Shown here one piece after another: positions 8,612 through 18,739 of a DNA stretch of 64,000 bases (its first letter is position 1; each line of letters opens with the position of its first letter). The DNA comes from Rheinheimera pacifica. GTDB lineage: Bacteria > Pseudomonadota > Gammaproteobacteria > Enterobacterales > Alteromonadaceae. The notes below the pieces were generated by a model that saw only the letters and a program-made list of their open reading frames with translations, was not told the DNA's origin and ran no database searches. The translations under genes were made by a program, and so were the position numbers. The stretch covers positions 1-64,000 of the forward strand of contig NZ_JANUEM010000020.1 in the NCBI RefSeq assembly GCF_024809855.1. Direction: 5' to 3'.

Positions 8612-9739
8612 CTAATGCCGAAAATCTTCCGGTATCGGCAGCTCTTTTGCCAGCGTTCTTGGCCGGCTGCCTTTGCCTTTTTTATACATTTTCAGCTGAT
8701 GTATATAGGCCAGAACCTGCGCTACAGCCGCAAAAAGTTGTTCGGGGATCGGATGGTCAAGCTTGGTGGTGTAGTATATAGACCGTGCCAGCGAAGGCGA
8801 TTCAATAACCGGCACTTTATGTTCATTACCTATTTTACGGATATGCATGGCAACTTCATCCACGCCTTTAGCCACCACGACCGGGGCGCGGAATTTGCCC
8901 TGATCATATTTTAGCGCCACCGCATAGTGCGTCGGGTTAGTTACAATAACATCCGCTTTGGGTACTTCCTGCATCATACGTTTCATCGACATTTGCATTT
9001 GAGTACGGCGGATACGGGCTTTAATTTGCGGATCGCCTTCGCTGTTTTTATATTCGTCTTTAATTTCCTGCAGTGACATTTTCAGTTGTTTTATATGATT
9101 CCACTTCTGATATGGCGCATCAACTATGGCAATTACCGATACGCTGGCGCATAACCCCAAAAACAACCAGGCTAAAAAGTGTAACGCCGATTCGATATTA
9201 TTGGGCTCACTCATTAAAGACAGCGCCATAATGTCGAAAAAGAACACTTTAAGCAGCAGATAGGCAATGCCGATTACCACCACCACTTTGAGGATACTTT
9301 TAAGCAGTTCTACCAGCGCTTGCAAACCAAACATACGCTTAAAACCTTTTAGCGGGCTCATTTTACTGGCTTTGGGCCCTGCGGCCTCCCAGCTAAAATT
9401 AAACCCACCTAACAAGGTATTACCGATAAAAGCTGCAATAAGAATAATAATAAAAATGCCTGCCAGCGGTGGGATCAGCTTTTCGCCTGCTGCACCCCAG
9501 GCGGTAAACATGGAGTTAGTTTCGAAAATATCTTTCGCATCCAGCTTTAACATGCGTTGACCAACATCCAGTACCGCCATTGCCAGCATTTTGCCAAACA
9601 CCAGTAAAGCGGCTGCACTGCCAATTAACACAAAAGCTGTACCTAAATCCTTGGAGCGGGCAACCTGGCCCTTTTCAGCTGCGTCCTGCAGCTTCTTGGG
9701 GGTGGGCTGTTCGGTTTTTTCGGCGCTTTCATCTGCCAT
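8612..9739 (-). CDS. flhB: Flagellar export gate protein FlhB
   Basis: 375 residues. Opens ESAEKTEQPTPKKLQDA, the standard FlhB N-terminus, then four membrane helices (about residues 30-50, 87-108, 143-165, 180-205). The cytoplasmic domain carries the autocleavage motif NPTH (VTNPTHYAVALKYD, ~268). FlhB sits in the inner-membrane export gate and switches secretion from rod/hook to filament proteins. It is the last gene of the fliK-flhB run. The usual next gene, flhA, is absent; a nucleotidyltransferase and Rhs locus follow instead. Confidence 0.97.
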   Translation of the reverse strand: MADESAEKTEQPTPKKLQDAAEKGQVARSKDLGTAFVLIGSAAALLVFGKMLAMAVLDVGQRMLKLDAKDIFETNSMFTAWGAAGEKLIPPLAGIFIIILIAAFIGNTLLGGFNFSWEAAGPKASKMSPLKGFKRMFGLQALVELLKSILKVVVVIGIAYLLLKVFFFDIMALSLMSEPNNIESALHFLAWLFLGLCASVSVIAIVDAPYQKWNHIKQLKMSLQEIKDEYKNSEGDPQIKARIRRTQMQMSMKRMMQEVPKADVIVTNPTHYAVALKYDQGKFRAPVVVAKGVDEVAMHIRKIGNEHKVPVIESPSLARSIYYTTKLDHPIPEQLFAAVAQVLAYIHQLKMYKKGKGSRPRTLAKELPIPEDFRH

Positions 9740-9754
9740 TGCAGAGCCCTCCGC

Positions 9755-10528
9755 TTAACAGCCAATCAGCCGGCAGCTGTAATCTATTACGTGCTGCCAC
9801 TGTTTGTCGTAATGAAATAAAAAGGTGTCCAGCGTTAACCACAAAATGATTAAACCGGCCAGCATGGTAATAGGAAAACCTATCGAGAAAATATTCAGCT
9901 GCGGTGCGGCACGCGTCATAATGCCAAACGACAGGTTTACCACCAGCATCGATACAATCGGTGCCAGTGCTATTGCCAGTGCGGTGGCAAACATCCAGCC
10001 GCCGAATTCTATTACAGTCCAGTAGCTGGTTACATCCCACCACTGGCCGTTAATCGGCAGCGTGTCAAAGCTAAATACCAGCATTTGGATCATGATGAGA
10101 TGGCCATCAAAGATCCAAAACAACAAGGTGGCCAGAATTAGATAAAACTGACCGATAGCCGCCACATTCACACCACTGGCCGGGTCAACCATAGACGCAA
10201 AGCCCAGGCCAGTTTGCATAGCCAGCAATTGCCCGGCAACAACGAAGGTGGTAATAAACATTAATGAAATAAAGCCCAGCGCAAAACCAATTAGCAGTTG
10301 CAGCATCACTTCCAGTATCATCTGGCCGGACATTAAATCCGGGTTAGGCACCGGCGGCAGTGTCGGCATAATAATCAGCGTGATCATCAATACCAGGCCG
10401 GTTTTTATCCGCATCGGTATGTTACGGACCCCAATACCGGCCATAATCAGGAACATACCGGTTACACGACACATAGGCAGCAGGTAATCTGCCAGAGTCT
10501 GCATCAGTACATTCAGCGGAAATTCCAT
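9755..10528 (-). CDS. fliR: Flagellar export gate protein FliR
   Basis: 257 residues, almost entirely hydrophobic, with about six membrane segments and the family features MCRVTGMFLIMAG near the N-terminus and a PMRIKTGLV loop. FliR joins FliP and FliQ in the core export channel of the flagellar type III apparatus. Length fits the family. It lies between fliQ (6-base gap) and flhB (15-base gap) in the standard order. Confidence 0.96.
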   Translation of the reverse strand: MEFPLNVLMQTLADYLLPMCRVTGMFLIMAGIGVRNIPMRIKTGLVLMITLIIMPTLPPVPNPDLMSGQMILEVMLQLLIGFALGFISLMFITTFVVAGQLLAMQTGLGFASMVDPASGVNVAAIGQFYLILATLLFWIFDGHLIMIQMLVFSFDTLPINGQWWDVTSYWTVIEFGGWMFATALAIALAPIVSMLVVNLSFGIMTRAAPQLNIFSIGFPITMLAGLIILWLTLDTFLFHYDKQWQHVIDYSCRLIGC

Positions 10529-10534
10529 CGCGCG

Positions 10535-10804
10535 TTAACCCACTACCGTTGGAATGCTTAAAATAAGTTCGTTGGTGTATTCCATAATTACGCGGGTAAA
10601 CCAGTGGCCACCAAAAATCAGTGCCAACAACGTAACAATAAGCCGCGGTAAAAAGCTTAATGTTTGCTCGTTAATAGAGGTTGCCGCCTGGAAAATAGCT
10701 ACCAGTAAACCGACAAATAACGATGGCAGAATAATGGCACTTACCAGCAAAATTACCAGAAACAGCGCATCACGCAGCACATCGACAAAAATCTCCGGGC
10801 TCAT
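10535..10804 (-). CDS. fliQ: Flagellar export gate protein FliQ
   Basis: 89 residues with two membrane helices (about 15-38 and 50-75) and the family start [15 protein letters not shown]; the [11 protein letters not shown] loop is typical. FliQ packs around the FliP ring in the export gate. The start overlaps the fliP stop by four bases. Confidence 0.96.
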   Translation of the reverse strand: MSPEIFVDVLRDALFLVILLVSAIILPSLFVGLLVAIFQAATSINEQTLSFLPRLIVTLLALIFGGHWFTRVIMEYTNELILSIPTVVG

Positions 10805-11547
10805 GTGCCCACTCCATAGCTGGTAGCCAGTGTGCCCATAACTAAAATCCAGCCATCAACCAGTACAAACATCATCAGCTTAAAGGGCAACGAGATAATC
10901 ATCGGAGATAACATCATCATACCCATTGCCATTAATACGCTGGCGACAACCAGATCAATGATCAGAAACGGGATAAACAGCATAAAGCCAATCTGAAATG
11001 CGGTTTTAAGTTCGCTGGTGATAAAAGCCGGGATCACCACGGTAATGGGGTAATCCTGCGGGGAAGCAGCAATTTCCAGCCCGGCGATCTGGGCAAAAGT
11101 ATCCAAATCTTTGGTGCGGGTCTGGTGCAGCATAAAGCCTTTTATTGGTATCAGTGCTGCATCCAGCGCCTGCACCGGCGTAATCTCTTCGCTCAGGTAG
11201 GGCTGAATGGCCGTGTCGTTAATGTTTTTAAACACCGGCGCCATAATAAAAAAGGTCAGAAACAGCGTAATGCCTATTAGTACCTGGTTAGACGGCGTTT
11301 GCTGCAAACCAATGGCCTGGCGCAGTATAGCCAGCACTACAATAATGCGGGTAAAGCAGGTCATCATGATCACGATAGCAGGAATAAAGCTGAGCGCTGT
11401 CATCAGCGCCAGTACCTGTAACGTTACACTGTATTGTTGGGAGCCATCGGCAGCGGTAGTTACCGTAACTGCCGACAAGGCACCATTATCAGCCAAAACA
11501 TCGGGGCTTAGCAGTATTACCAGCACCACGAACAACAGTCGCAACAT
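10801..11547 (-). CDS. fliP: Flagellar export gate protein FliP
   Basis: 248 residues with a cleavable N-terminal signal ([19 protein letters not shown]), as is usual for FliP. Family motifs follow: [37 protein letters not shown] and the C-terminal [16 protein letters not shown]. FliP forms the pentameric core of the flagellar export channel. It lies between fliO (8-base gap) and fliQ (4-base overlap). Confidence 0.97.
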   Translation of the reverse strand: MLRLLFVVLVILLSPDVLADNGALSAVTVTTAADGSQQYSVTLQVLALMTALSFIPAIVIMMTCFTRIIVVLAILRQAIGLQQTPSNQVLIGITLFLTFFIMAPVFKNINDTAIQPYLSEEITPVQALDAALIPIKGFMLHQTRTKDLDTFAQIAGLEIAASPQDYPITVVIPAFITSELKTAFQIGFMLFIPFLIIDLVVASVLMAMGMMMLSPMIISLPFKLMMFVLVDGWILVMGTLATSYGVGT

Positions 11548-11555
11548 AGCTCACA

Positions 11556-12062
11556 CTATTTTTTCAGGAACGATTGCAACTGTGTATGAAAGTCTGATGC
11601 CAACTTTTCTTCAGGTAGAGGATTTTCCAGTTCAAACAGTAAATTTATGCTGTGCGCGGTGACACCTAAAACACGTTGTTTTCCTTGCATTTCAACAACT
11701 AACAAACGCTCTTTTGGGCCAAGCGGCATGGTAGAAATAATTTTTATGTGCCGGCTGCCAGGTAAGCGTAGCGTCAATTTTTTGAACGCCCAGCCCAGTG
11801 TCAGTACTATTGCGACCACAATCGCCAGTGACAGCGCCATTTTACCCAGGCCAAGGCCTGCTGACGGGCGCTCTGCGGGTGCTTCTGTTTTAAGTGTTAC
11901 CGCTGGCGCAGGCAGAGCCGTTACCGGTGTTGTCTCACTTTGCGCTGTAACCTCGGTTTGGGTTGCGTCCTGAGTATGTTCCGCTGTTTCGGTACTGCTT
12001 TGGGCCGTTACCGTCAGCGGCAGTAAGCTGCAACATAGCAAAATAACAAGCAATAATCGCAT
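11556..12062 (-). CDS. fliO: Flagellar biosynthesis protein FliO
   Basis: 168 residues: N-terminal signal/anchor (MRLLLVILLCCSLLPLTVTA), a long Thr/Glu/Ala-rich linker to about residue 70, a membrane helix (about 75-92) and a small cytoplasmic domain (RHIKIISTMPLGPKERLLVVE, then LLFELENPLPEE). FliO helps assemble the FliP complex. The signal-like start plus a second helix is longer than the enteric form but common in polar-flagellate gammaproteobacteria. Its ATG shares one base with the fliN stop. Confidence 0.9.
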   Translation of the reverse strand: MRLLLVILLCCSLLPLTVTAQSSTETAEHTQDATQTEVTAQSETTPVTALPAPAVTLKTEAPAERPSAGLGLGKMALSLAIVVAIVLTLGWAFKKLTLRLPGSRHIKIISTMPLGPKERLLVVEMQGKQRVLGVTAHSINLLFELENPLPEEKLASDFHTQLQSFLKK

Positions 12063-12451
12063 TAGCGTAACTTCTTAATCCGTTCAATCTGGCTGATAAC
12101 GTCAGTCAGGCGAATACCAAACTTGTCGTTTACCACCACTACCTCACCGTGCGCGATCAGGGTACCGTTAACCAGCACGTCCAGTGGTTCACCGGCTACC
12201 CGCTCCAGTTCAACCACCGAGCCCTGATTAAGCTGCAATAAGTTACGGATACTTATTTTCGCCCGCCCCACTTCCATAGATATGGTAACCGGAATATCTA
12301 AAATGGTGTCCAGCTTACGTTTTTCGTCTACTGTAATATCTGCTTTTTCATCTCGCAGCTCTTCCAGCTCAACAGCCTCTGCACCACCGGTGCCTTCAGC
12401 TTCGGCCATGGCAGCGGCCCATTCGTCCATGGTGTCTTTATCATCAGCCAT
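12062..12451 (-). CDS. fliN: Flagellar motor switch protein FliN
   Basis: 129 residues. An acidic N-terminal half is followed by the SpoA domain (~55-129): LDIPVTISMEVGRAKISI, LNQGSVVELERVAGEPLDV, VNGTLIAHGEVVVVNDKFG. FliN forms the bottom of the C-ring with FliM and binds FliH during export. It follows fliM by six bases and precedes fliO. Confidence 0.96.
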   Translation of the reverse strand: MADDKDTMDEWAAAMAEAEGTGGAEAVELEELRDEKADITVDEKRKLDTILDIPVTISMEVGRAKISIRNLLQLNQGSVVELERVAGEPLDVLVNGTLIAHGEVVVVNDKFGIRLTDVISQIERIKKLR

Positions 12452-12457
12452 TTTTTG

Positions 12458-13546
12458 TTACCTTCTGTCGCGATCTGACAGGTTCAGATCGGCTTCTAAC
12501 TCGGAAATATCGGCATCGCTGTCTAGGCGCCGCCCACCTTTAGTAAACACATGCATCTCAGATTTCGCTGACTCAGGCCGTTTAATTTTCTCAACAATCT
12601 TCAACGCCGCATGTTCGCGCGAACGGCCCAATTTGGCCCGGTATGTTGGTAAATCTTCAATTAACACCGTGATATGTTCCGGCATCTCTATCGGAATAAT
12701 ATCACCGGCCTTTAATTCCATAACTTGCCGCAGCGTTAAATCGACATCCATCATTCTGGTCGTTAAATCTACTTTTACATCCATAATTTCATCACGCAGA
12801 GCTTTACTCCAGCGTAAATCGGTATCTTCTTTGTCGCTTTGTACACCGGCATCGAGCAGCTCGCGAATAGGTTCAAGCATGGAATACGGTAAGGCGACAT
12901 GGAAATCACCGCCACCACCGTCCAGTTCAATATGAAAAGAGCTGATCACCACTACTTCTGTAGGGCTGACAATATTAGCCATTGCCGGGTTAACTTCAGA
13001 GTCCAGATACTCGAAAGACACATCCATTACCGGTGCCCAGGCTTCTTTGTAATCTTCAAAAATCAGCTTTAGCAGCATCTGAATAATACGCCGCTCGGTT
13101 GGCGTAAACTCGCGGCCTTCAATTTTGGCATGGTAACGGCCATCACCGCCGAAGAAGTTATCCACCAGAATAAACACCAGCCTGGCTTCCATGGTAATAA
13201 GGCCGGTGCCTTTAAGCGGCCTGAAACGCACCATGTTTAAACTGGTGGGTACAAATAAGGTGTGCACATACTCGCCAAATTTAATCATCTGCACGCCGTT
13301 AATTGACACTTCGGCAGTACGGCGCATCATATTAAACAGGCTGATACGCATATGGCGGGCAAAACGCTCGTTTACCATCTCCAGCGTTGGCATGCGGCCA
13401 CGTACAATACGATCCTGCGACGAGAAATCGTATTCCATGGCAGAGCGGCCCCGGCCTTCACCGGAATCGTCTATTTCTTCTTCTTCGACGTCATCAACAC
13501 CATGTAACAGCGCATCAATTTCATCTTGTGACAGTAAATCGGTCAC
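12458..13546 (-). CDS. fliM: Flagellar motor switch protein FliM
   Basis: 362 residues. The N-terminal LLSQDEIDALLHGVDD is the CheY-P binding motif, so the motor can respond to chemotaxis. The middle CheC-like domain and a C-terminal SpoA domain (~255-330: VDLTLRQVMELKAGDIIPIEM) follow. FliM links FliG and FliN in the C-ring. It is about 30 residues longer than the enteric form, with a charged Asp/Arg tail. It lies between fliL and fliN. Confidence 0.97.
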   Translation of the reverse strand: MTDLLSQDEIDALLHGVDDVEEEEIDDSGEGRGRSAMEYDFSSQDRIVRGRMPTLEMVNERFARHMRISLFNMMRRTAEVSINGVQMIKFGEYVHTLFVPTSLNMVRFRPLKGTGLITMEARLVFILVDNFFGGDGRYHAKIEGREFTPTERRIIQMLLKLIFEDYKEAWAPVMDVSFEYLDSEVNPAMANIVSPTEVVVISSFHIELDGGGGDFHVALPYSMLEPIRELLDAGVQSDKEDTDLRWSKALRDEIMDVKVDLTTRMMDVDLTLRQVMELKAGDIIPIEMPEHITVLIEDLPTYRAKLGRSREHAALKIVEKIKRPESAKSEMHVFTKGGRRLDSDADISELEADLNLSDRDRR

Positions 13547-13558
13547 GGCTGCTCACTC

Positions 13559-14080
13559 TTATTGCATCACAAAACCGGTGAAGAGAACTTCTTCTACCAC
13601 CACCGAACCCACTACCTCGATCATCGCCTGTTGTAAATCGCTTAACGCTTTGTTTTTTAACGCATCGCGCCCGGCAACGGTAACCAGCTCATCTGCATTG
13701 GCTGCACTGAAGGTTTCCAGCAGACTGCCTTCAATCAGTGGAATATGCCGCATAGCTATGGTTTCATTATTGCTGCCGCGCACCAGTAACTGCACTTTAA
13801 TTTGTACCATCCGGTCACGCGATGCACCGGGCACATTAAACACAAAGGGCCTTGGCAGTGGCACATACAGCGCTGTGCCTTTTGCATCTTTAGCACCAGC
13901 CGGGCCTGCCTCACCAGACGCCGTATCTGACGTTGCTGCGGCACTATTACTGCCTGAGCCGCTAAATAACATCAGGCCCACAACAATTAACACCACCACC
14001 AGTACTGCACCACCACCCAACAGCAGCCATTTCTTCTTGGCTGAACCTTCTGCAATAACCAGATCTTTTTCTGCTGCCAT
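13559..14080 (-). CDS. fliL: Flagellar basal-body-associated protein FliL
   Basis: 173 residues: short basic cytoplasmic start, one membrane helix (about 18-40), a Ser/Ala/Gly-rich linker, and a periplasmic domain starting at YVPLPRPFVFNV, typical of FliL. FliL surrounds the stators and supports torque at the motor. First of the fliLMNOPQR-flhB genes after fliK, with a 95-base gap in which I find no convincing sigma-54 or sigma-28 site. Confidence 0.95.
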   Translation of the reverse strand: MAAEKDLVIAEGSAKKKWLLLGGGAVLVVVLIVVGLMLFSGSGSNSAAATSDTASGEAGPAGAKDAKGTALYVPLPRPFVFNVPGASRDRMVQIKVQLLVRGSNNETIAMRHIPLIEGSLLETFSAANADELVTVAGRDALKNKALSDLQQAMIEVVGSVVVEEVLFTGFVMQ

Positions 14081-14175
14081 GTTTGTGCCACCTGTTCGTT
14101 AAAATAATATTATTATGCTCACCTGTGGCAGCCAATGTAAATCATCGTGACTGAATTAACCGCCACTACAGGTTG

Positions 14176-15972
14176 TTATGCATAATAATCCACCAGCCGG
14201 TCAGATGTTTTTACATTAAGTTGTACCGTTTCTGCCTGACCATCCTGGCTATCGTCTGCGGTATGTTTACCATTGCTGCCAGAATGATTACTGTCACGCT
14301 GAGCTAACTGGCGCTCTTGCTGGGATTGTTGCTGTACCTGGCCTTCAGTTAGCTGAATTCCCTGTTGCTGCAGCATTTCTCTAAGCCTCGGTAATTGCTG
14401 CTCTAATAATTCTTTTGCCTGCGATTGTTGCACAATAAATTGCACTGATGCCTGATCCTGCTGCATATCTATTTTTATTTGCATCTGGCCAAGCCCGGCC
14501 GGATCCAGCCGGATTTCTGCTATCTGAATATTCTGGCGCACCATAAAGCTAACTCGTTCACGCAATTGCCCCGCCGCGTCCTGCTGCAGTAAATTCAGGC
14601 TTTGCTTTAACTGCTCGGCTAATGGCCGCGCCACTGTCTGAGCCGGGCTGGCTTGCTGACGTTGTTCAGCTACGTGCAGTGCGCTGCCAAATGCTGTCTC
14701 ACTGCGTGCCACTGTGCTGGTATCTGCCGCTACCTTGGCTGTTGCAACACTGCTATCAGGCACTGCCACTGAACCATCCGCTGGCTGGCCATCATTATTT
14801 TGCCGCAATTGCTGTTGTGACGAATGCTGTTGTGAAGAGCCCTGCTGTGCCGAACTGTTTTGCGACGGATTCTGTTGTGAAGAGCCTTGTTGTGACGAGC
14901 CATGTTGAGCATCATGTTTAGAAGCATTTGACTCAGCAGCCGCTTTGCCCCCTGTCTGGCTATCGGTTTTATCAGATGCTGCCGTCAGCGTCGGCCTGCT
15001 TGTTGTTATAGCAGAGTCAGCTTCAGTTTTGTTGTTATCTGGGCTACCTGTGGCAGTAAGCCCCGTTGCGGTAATTTGTGCCGCATTATCAGCATCTGCC
15101 ATTTTAGTATCAGCCTGAGCCGTTTGCGGTGTAACAGTGCTGGCTTTTATGCTGTTGTCATCGGTTTTTACCAGACTGACGTCCGTTTTAACTGCGGTAT
15201 CTATCGCTGCTTTTCCGCCGTTGCTCTGGTTATCATCGCCAAGAATAGGCTTATCTGAACCCGCTCCGGCTGCCAGTTCTGTATCGTCCGGCGATGCCGT
15301 TTTATTGCCACCAGCTTGCAACTCTGCCACCGGCTGGGCATCGCCTTTACCGCCAGCGGCGGCTTCTGTTTTATCTGCCACGTTAACCGGCGTAATCTCA
15401 GCGGCGATTTGACTGTTTGCTTTTACCTGCGCCTCAGTGGCAGTATCGGTGATTTCGTCGGCAGATTGCTGCAGATGCTCTGCTGTTTTAACTGCCTTTG
15501 TGGCATCAGCTTCAGGCTGGTTAGTACCCGGCAACACGGCAACCGGGGTATCCTCAGCAGCACCGGCATCGGCGCTATCAGTTGTATCAGCATCACTGCC
15601 AGTAGTGGCTTCGGTTTCGCTGCCGGTTTCAGGCAGTTTATCTTTTAGCGCTATCTGGCCCAGCAAGCTGGATGCCAGCAAAGAGCCTTCATCAGCGCCT
15701 GCCGCGCTGTCGTTTTCTGCATTAGCTGCCGCTAATAATGCCTGGCTTACCCCGCTTAATACGCTTATTCCGGCAGGGACATGCCGTAATTTAGCACCTG
15801 GCTGGCTATTTGTTGCCGGTTGCGTTATGCCGTTTAGCACTTCACCAAACCCCAGGCCGGAGGGCTCGGCACCCGCCTCTGCTGCAGAGTCTGATAATGC
15901 GCCATCCAGCCGCAGCGCGCTGTCTGCGGTGGATGTCAGCATGAATGATTGTATAGCCTGCACCATTTTCAC
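14176..15972 (-). CDS. fliK: Flagellar hook-length control protein FliK
   Basis: 598 residues. The first ~450 are low-complexity Ala/Asp/Thr/Gln-rich, as expected for the ruler part. Around residues 350-395 is a Ser-Gln-Gln repeat tract (GSSQQ, NPSQN, SSAQQ, HSSQQ units). The C-terminal domain (~470-560) has the hook-control motif LDPAGLGQMQIKID and a Gln-rich end (LREMLQQQGIQLTEGQVQQQ). FliK is secreted during hook growth and signals FlhB to switch specificity. It is long for the family, mostly through the linker. Confidence 0.93.
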   Translation of the reverse strand: MKMVQAIQSFMLTSTADSALRLDGALSDSAAEAGAEPSGLGFGEVLNGITQPATNSQPGAKLRHVPAGISVLSGVSQALLAAANAENDSAAGADEGSLLASSLLGQIALKDKLPETGSETEATTGSDADTTDSADAGAAEDTPVAVLPGTNQPEADATKAVKTAEHLQQSADEITDTATEAQVKANSQIAAEITPVNVADKTEAAAGGKGDAQPVAELQAGGNKTASPDDTELAAGAGSDKPILGDDNQSNGGKAAIDTAVKTDVSLVKTDDNSIKASTVTPQTAQADTKMADADNAAQITATGLTATGSPDNNKTEADSAITTSRPTLTAASDKTDSQTGGKAAAESNASKHDAQHGSSQQGSSQQNPSQNSSAQQGSSQQHSSQQQLRQNNDGQPADGSVAVPDSSVATAKVAADTSTVARSETAFGSALHVAEQRQQASPAQTVARPLAEQLKQSLNLLQQDAAGQLRERVSFMVRQNIQIAEIRLDPAGLGQMQIKIDMQQDQASVQFIVQQSQAKELLEQQLPRLREMLQQQGIQLTEGQVQQQSQQERQLAQRDSNHSGSNGKHTADDSQDGQAETVQLNVKTSDRLVDYYA

Positions 15973-16095
15973 TCCCCAGCCTGATCACTATGGTCGGGCA
16001 TTAACTGCGCTTTAAACCGGTTAAAGCCGTTGCATTAAAACCTGTATATCCAGTTATCTTCAATTGCATTCAAATTTCAGGCCAACCTGAGTAAA

Positions 16096-16551
16096 TTAGT
16101 ACATTTGTGGCTCATTACGGCTACGCATAAATTGCTGGCTGGCGTACTCATCGGCATTTTTCTGCTCTTGTTTCAGTTGCTTTAATAACTCGGCCTGTTC
16201 GCCGCGCTGCACCAGTAACTCCATGGCTTTACGCTTCTTCTGCATTGCCAGCCAGCTTTGTTTACGCTGCTCTGCCGCCGCTTTAGCCTGCTGTAACGCC
16301 CGCCCCTGCTGTTGTATTGCCTGGTCCAGCTTACCGATAAAGCTGATAAACTGGCTGTACTGCCGGCTTTGTAAACCGGCCGCACCTTGTTGCTGGCTCT
16401 GCAGAATGTAATCAGTACGGTAATCAGCCAGGCCCTGATATTTCTGCTCCGCCTGCTGGTAAAACTGCTGAGCTTTGACAAAATGGGCCTGTAGTTTCTC
16501 TTCCCGCTCTTTTTGTATTTTAATTAACATGGCAAAACGGTGATTAATCAT
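16096..16551 (-). CDS. fliJ: Flagellar export chaperone FliJ
   Basis: 151 residues, almost wholly coiled coil, rich in Gln, Lys and Ala, starting [16 protein letters not shown]. FliJ is the stalk-like partner of the FliI ATPase and escorts chaperones to the export gate. It overlaps fliI by four bases. Weak sequence conservation is normal; position and coiled-coil character decide the call. Confidence 0.92.
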   Translation of the reverse strand: MINHRFAMLIKIQKEREEKLQAHFVKAQQFYQQAEQKYQGLADYRTDYILQSQQQGAAGLQSRQYSQFISFIGKLDQAIQQQGRALQQAKAAAEQRKQSWLAMQKKRKAMELLVQRGEQAELLKQLKQEQKNADEYASQQFMRSRNEPQMY

Positions 16552-17894
16552 CTGTTACTCCCTTTCGCCGCGGGTACCAGTTGGTTGAGCCCCTGCAAAC
16601 TGTCATCATAGGTTACAACGTCGTGCATGCCCTGCTGTAAAAAGCGGTTAATACCCGGCATCATGCCTATAGCAACATCCAGTTGTGGATCACTACCCCG
16701 CACATAAGCCCCGATGGCGATTAAATCTTTGCTTTGCTGATAACTGGCATACAACTGCTTTATTGTACGCGCCATTTGCTGATGTTCAGCACTGGTAACA
16801 GCTGGCATAACACGACTAATCGATTTTTCTACATCTACCGCCGGAAAATGCCCGGCATCGGCCAAAACCCGGGACAATACTATGTGGCCATCAAGAATAG
16901 CGCGCGATGCATCGGCAATAGGGTCTTGTAAATCATCGCCTTCAGACAACACAGTATAAAATGCCGTTATAGATCCCTGGTTGCCACTACCGTTACCGGC
17001 ACGCTCAACCAGGGCCGGTAATTTAGCGAATACCGAAGGCGGATAGCCTTTAGTAGCAGGTGGCTCACCCACCGCCAGTGCAATTTCACGCTGTGCCTGC
17101 GCATAGCGGGTAATGGAGTCAATCAGGAGCAGCACATCCATGCCCTGATCGCGAAAATATTCAGCTACCTGCACGGCTGTTTCACAGCCTTTTAACCGCA
17201 TCAGCGGCGATACATCGGCCGGTGCGGCAATGACCACTGAACGCTTTTTGCCTTCTTCGCCCAGAATCTCATCAATAAACTCTTTTACCTCGCGGCCACG
17301 CTCTCCCACCAGGCCTACCACAATAACATCCGCCGATGTGCCCCGTGTCATCATCCCCAACAGTACACTTTTACCTACGCCTGAACCGGCAAACAGGCCC
17401 ATACGCTGACCTTTGCCTACAGTAAGAATACTGTTGATAGAACGCACACCAACATCCAGCGGCTGCTTAATTGGCCGGCGGTGCAAAGGGTTAATAGGTT
17501 TAGCTTTGGCGCCACCGAATTGTTCCGCCGCTATAGGGCCTTTACCGTCCAGCGGTGCACCTACGCCGTCTATTACCCGGCCAAGTAAATTAAGGCTAAG
17601 GGGTACACCTTTAAAGTTAAGCATAGGCGTAACGCGGGCACCCGGCACAACGCCAGACACATCATCTTTAGGCATCAGATAAATACGGTCGTTGGCAAAG
17701 CCCACTACTTCCGCCATAATTTCGCCGCGGGCGGTTTCTACCGAGCACGGCTGGCCAATAGCAGCGCTACAACCGGTTGCTTCCAGCGTTAAGCCCACCA
17801 CACGCACCAGATGGCCGGCAACAGCAGGCCGTGAGCTATGTACATAACGCTGTTGTTGCTGCAGAAACCGGCTCAGACTTTCGCTGTTTGCCAT
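16548..17894 (-). CDS. fliI: Flagellum-specific ATPase FliI
   Basis: 448 residues. Walker [18 protein letters not shown] (~170), catalytic region [14 protein letters not shown] (~197), Walker [20 protein letters not shown], and [20 protein letters not shown] are all intact. FliI is the hexameric ATPase that energises and unfolds substrates of the flagellar export system, held by FliH. It lies between fliH (3-base gap) and fliJ (4-base overlap). Confidence 0.98.
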   Translation of the reverse strand: MANSESLSRFLQQQQRYVHSSRPAVAGHLVRVVGLTLEATGCSAAIGQPCSVETARGEIMAEVVGFANDRIYLMPKDDVSGVVPGARVTPMLNFKGVPLSLNLLGRVIDGVGAPLDGKGPIAAEQFGGAKAKPINPLHRRPIKQPLDVGVRSINSILTVGKGQRMGLFAGSGVGKSVLLGMMTRGTSADVIVVGLVGERGREVKEFIDEILGEEGKKRSVVIAAPADVSPLMRLKGCETAVQVAEYFRDQGMDVLLLIDSITRYAQAQREIALAVGEPPATKGYPPSVFAKLPALVERAGNGSGNQGSITAFYTVLSEGDDLQDPIADASRAILDGHIVLSRVLADAGHFPAVDVEKSISRVMPAVTSAEHQQMARTIKQLYASYQQSKDLIAIGAYVRGSDPQLDVAIGMMPGINRFLQQGMHDVVTYDDSLQGLNQLVPAAKGSNR

Positions 17895-17897
17895 AGC

Positions 17898-18722
17898 TTA
17901 ATCCTCTGCTTCTGCGTCAGTTTTGGCATCGTGCTGTTGTAGCTGAATAAAATGCTCCAGGCTGCTTTGAATGCGTTGTTGCAAACTGCGATCCACGCTG
18001 GACTGGCTGCTTTCTACTACACAACCACCCTGCGCCACCACAGGCTCAGCCCTGAGCTGCCAGTTGCGTTGTGCCAGCTCATCTTTAGTGTAATGTTGCT
18101 CAACAATAGCTAAGTCAGCCGAGTTCAGCTTTATTAACAGTTGCCCGGCTTGTAATGGCAGCGCTGAAGTTGCTTCTGAAATTGCCTGCAAAATAACCTG
18201 ATGGTTGGTTTTAACTTCAACATTGATCACGGCCTGTGCCATAGCCAGACTCAGCTGTAATAACTGCTGTTTTACCTGTGTATCAATGCTGGCCAGCGGT
18301 TGTTGTAACTGATCAAGTAGTGCGCTCAGTTGTACCAGCTTATCATTAAGCTCTGTCTGGCCTTCTGCCAGCCCCTGCTTTTTACCTTCAGCCTGGCCCT
18401 GCGCCTGGCCATCCTGCAGGCCTTGTTCACGGCCTTCAGCATAACCTTTGCTAAAACCGTCGTCTTTACCCTGCCCAAAGCCCTCTTCATAAGCCGCCTG
18501 ACGTATTTGCTCTATCTCGTCTGCGGTGAGTGGCTTGATTGCCAGCTCTTCATCGTCATCTGCTTTACTCACCCTGGCCTGAGGCTGAGTTTTATTCAGC
18601 GCATTGGTACGAAGGCCATCAGGTGCCGGCGTCATATCGGGTGTTTGCCAGTGCCTGATCAGTTCATCCGTTTCATCATCGGGCGAAAACGGCTTTTTGT
18701 GCCTAAATGCATCAGTGCTCAT
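17898..18722 (-). CDS. fliH: Flagellar assembly protein FliH
   Basis: 274 residues. A charged N-terminus leads to a striking GxxxG-type helical stretch (~95-140: AYEEGFGQGKDDGFSKG and further AEGxxxG units), the hallmark of FliH. A C-terminal domain resembling ATP-synthase b/delta follows. FliH holds FliI and regulates its activity. About 40 residues longer than the enteric form, within the N-terminal linker. Confidence 0.94.
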   Translation of the reverse strand: MSTDAFRHKKPFSPDDETDELIRHWQTPDMTPAPDGLRTNALNKTQPQARVSKADDDEELAIKPLTADEIEQIRQAAYEEGFGQGKDDGFSKGYAEGREQGLQDGQAQGQAEGKKQGLAEGQTELNDKLVQLSALLDQLQQPLASIDTQVKQQLLQLSLAMAQAVINVEVKTNHQVILQAISEATSALPLQAGQLLIKLNSADLAIVEQHYTKDELAQRNWQLRAEPVVAQGGCVVESSQSSVDRSLQQRIQSSLEHFIQLQQHDAKTDAEAED

Positions 18723-18739
18723 AATACTACCCGCTCTGT

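Noticed and set aside
13191-14102. 303-residue plus-strand frame opposite fliM and fliL
   Set aside because: Ser/Thr/Pro-rich product typical of the reverse frame of GC-rich genes; the minus-strand genes are certain.
14810-14910. Short repeats in fliK that might be a CRISPR or phase-variable tract
   Set aside because: They are irregular Ser-Gln-Gln codon repeats inside a valid frame, with no uniform repeat or spacer.
15437-16015. 192-residue plus-strand frame opposite fliK
   Set aside because: Antisense of low-complexity Ala/Thr-rich fliK sequence; no start signal.
15990-16050. Sigma-28-like match upstream of fliK (TAAAGCGC-N11-GACCATAG)
   Set aside because: The -10 fits only 5 of 8 and the -35 is poor; no better than chance.
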